Made by a program: the position numbers and the translations under genes. From assembly GCA_947304065.1 (NCBI GenBank), contig CAMZAI010000169.1, positions 1-5,513 of the forward strand: DNA of 5,513 nucleotides. The letters run 5' to 3'. Shown in pieces: positions 5,015-5,513 of the stretch; position 1 is the first letter of the stretch; every line of letters starts with the position of its first letter. The notes under the pieces are model-generated. The model saw only the letters and a list, made by a program, of their open reading frames with translations. It was not told the origin of the DNA and did not search any database. The DNA comes from an uncultured Clostridia bacterium. GTDB lineage: Bacteria > Bacillota > Clostridia > Lachnospirales > Lachnospiraceae.

Positions 5015-5513
5015 CTAAGGTATACATTCAAACTCATACATCCGATACGCTCCGTCCTCATTCAAAGAAACAGCCGCAACAAAGCGTCTGATTACAATAT
5101 CGGAGTCAACACCGGAGACATAAGGCGGAACTCCGTCAATATATCCCTCACATATGTATCTTCCGTCTTTTATGTACACATTTTCCAAAATCGGATTTCC
5201 GCCATAAGGGATCCAATGCTTATAGAACAATACCCGGTCCCCGTATCCGTATATCTCGCCTGCCATAAAGCCCGTAATCCCGTTTATGTCAAAAAGCCGG
5301 TCTATATCCTCCTGAATATTGGAAATATAGGTAGTATACCGGGCATAGTCAGATTCATATTCTAGCCGCAGATCTGCTTTCTGCTCCAGATAATGGACAA
5401 TAAATACGAGGACAGCTTCCGTATTCTCCTGTGTAAACGAATAAAGGACCGGCTTCTTCGTAAATTGCGCAACAAATTCCTCAAGCCCTCTGATCACTTC
5501 CGAAGTTTCTGTT
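5015..5513 (-). CDS. Hypothetical protein, 5' end beyond the window
   Basis: I do not recognise this protein. 165 codons plus a TAG are visible, and the frame stays open to the window edge. A GTG at 5497 could start a 160-residue protein but has no properly spaced ribosome binding site, so the true start is probably outside. The visible part opens with TETSEVIRGLEEF, possibly a linker after an unseen signal peptide (inference). It continues with a short hydrophobic run (AVLVFIVHYL), a charged helical stretch (about 35-70 from the GTG) and a Gly/Tyr-rich, beta-looking C-terminal half (GEIYGYGDRVLFY, VYIKDGRYICEGYIDGVPPY, AYRMYEFECIP) suggestive of a small secreted or surface domain. No catalytic motif is evident. 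By eye its GC and codon use are lower than in the rimP-infB genes. It points the same way as rimP, with 152 nt between them and no clear terminator. Confidence 0.7.
   Translation of the reverse strand, partial: TETSEVIRGLEEFVAQFTKKPVLYSFTQENTEAVLVFIVHYLEQKADLRLEYESDYARYTTYISNIQEDIDRLFDINGITGFMAGEIYGYGDRVLFYKHWIPYGGNPILENVYIKDGRYICEGYIDGVPPYVSGVDSDIVIRRFVAAVSLNEDGAYRMYEFECIP

Overview
The window carries, on the minus strand, the conserved translation/transcription cluster rimP - nusA - ylxR - ylxQ - infB. Reading from high to low coordinates, it holds the 3' part of an unrelated hypothetical gene (5513-5015), a short intergenic region with the cluster's promoter and a structured leader (5014-4863), rimP (4862-4398), nusA (4332-3274), ylxR (3274-2999), ylxQ (3012-2659) and infB (2611 to beyond position 1, C-terminus missing). 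No plus-strand gene is convincing.

The gene order, with ylxR and ylxQ between nusA and infB, and a NusA that ends directly after KH2 are typical of Firmicutes. The IF2 G-domain wording (for example CVMGHVDHGKTSLLDAIRK) and the very long, low-complexity, Arg/Gly-rich IF2 N-terminus suggest a Clostridia member, most likely Lachnospiraceae-like, of moderate to moderately high GC. This placement comes from memory of the families and was not tested by a search.

The genes form one functional unit. RimP matures the 30S subunit, NusA controls RNA polymerase pausing and termination, YlxR and YlxQ are small RNA-binding proteins, and IF2 delivers initiator tRNA to the 30S. Tight spacing (TGATG at nusA/ylxR, a 14-nt overlap at ylxR/ylxQ) points to one polycistronic mRNA with translational coupling. 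A candidate sigma-A promoter with an extended -10 lies ahead of rimP. It is followed by an untranslated leader that can form a 12-bp hairpin capped by a GNRA tetraloop, and a second small hairpin sits just after the rimP stop.

I do not see a new biological system here. The parts most worth a second look are the roughly 625-residue IF2 N-terminal extension with its RTYSSDRGQ repeats, which are kept at the protein level while their codons differ, a DGR-type repeat block in the same extension, and the rimP leader hairpin. The upstream hypothetical gene looks lower in GC than the cluster and has no recognised family.
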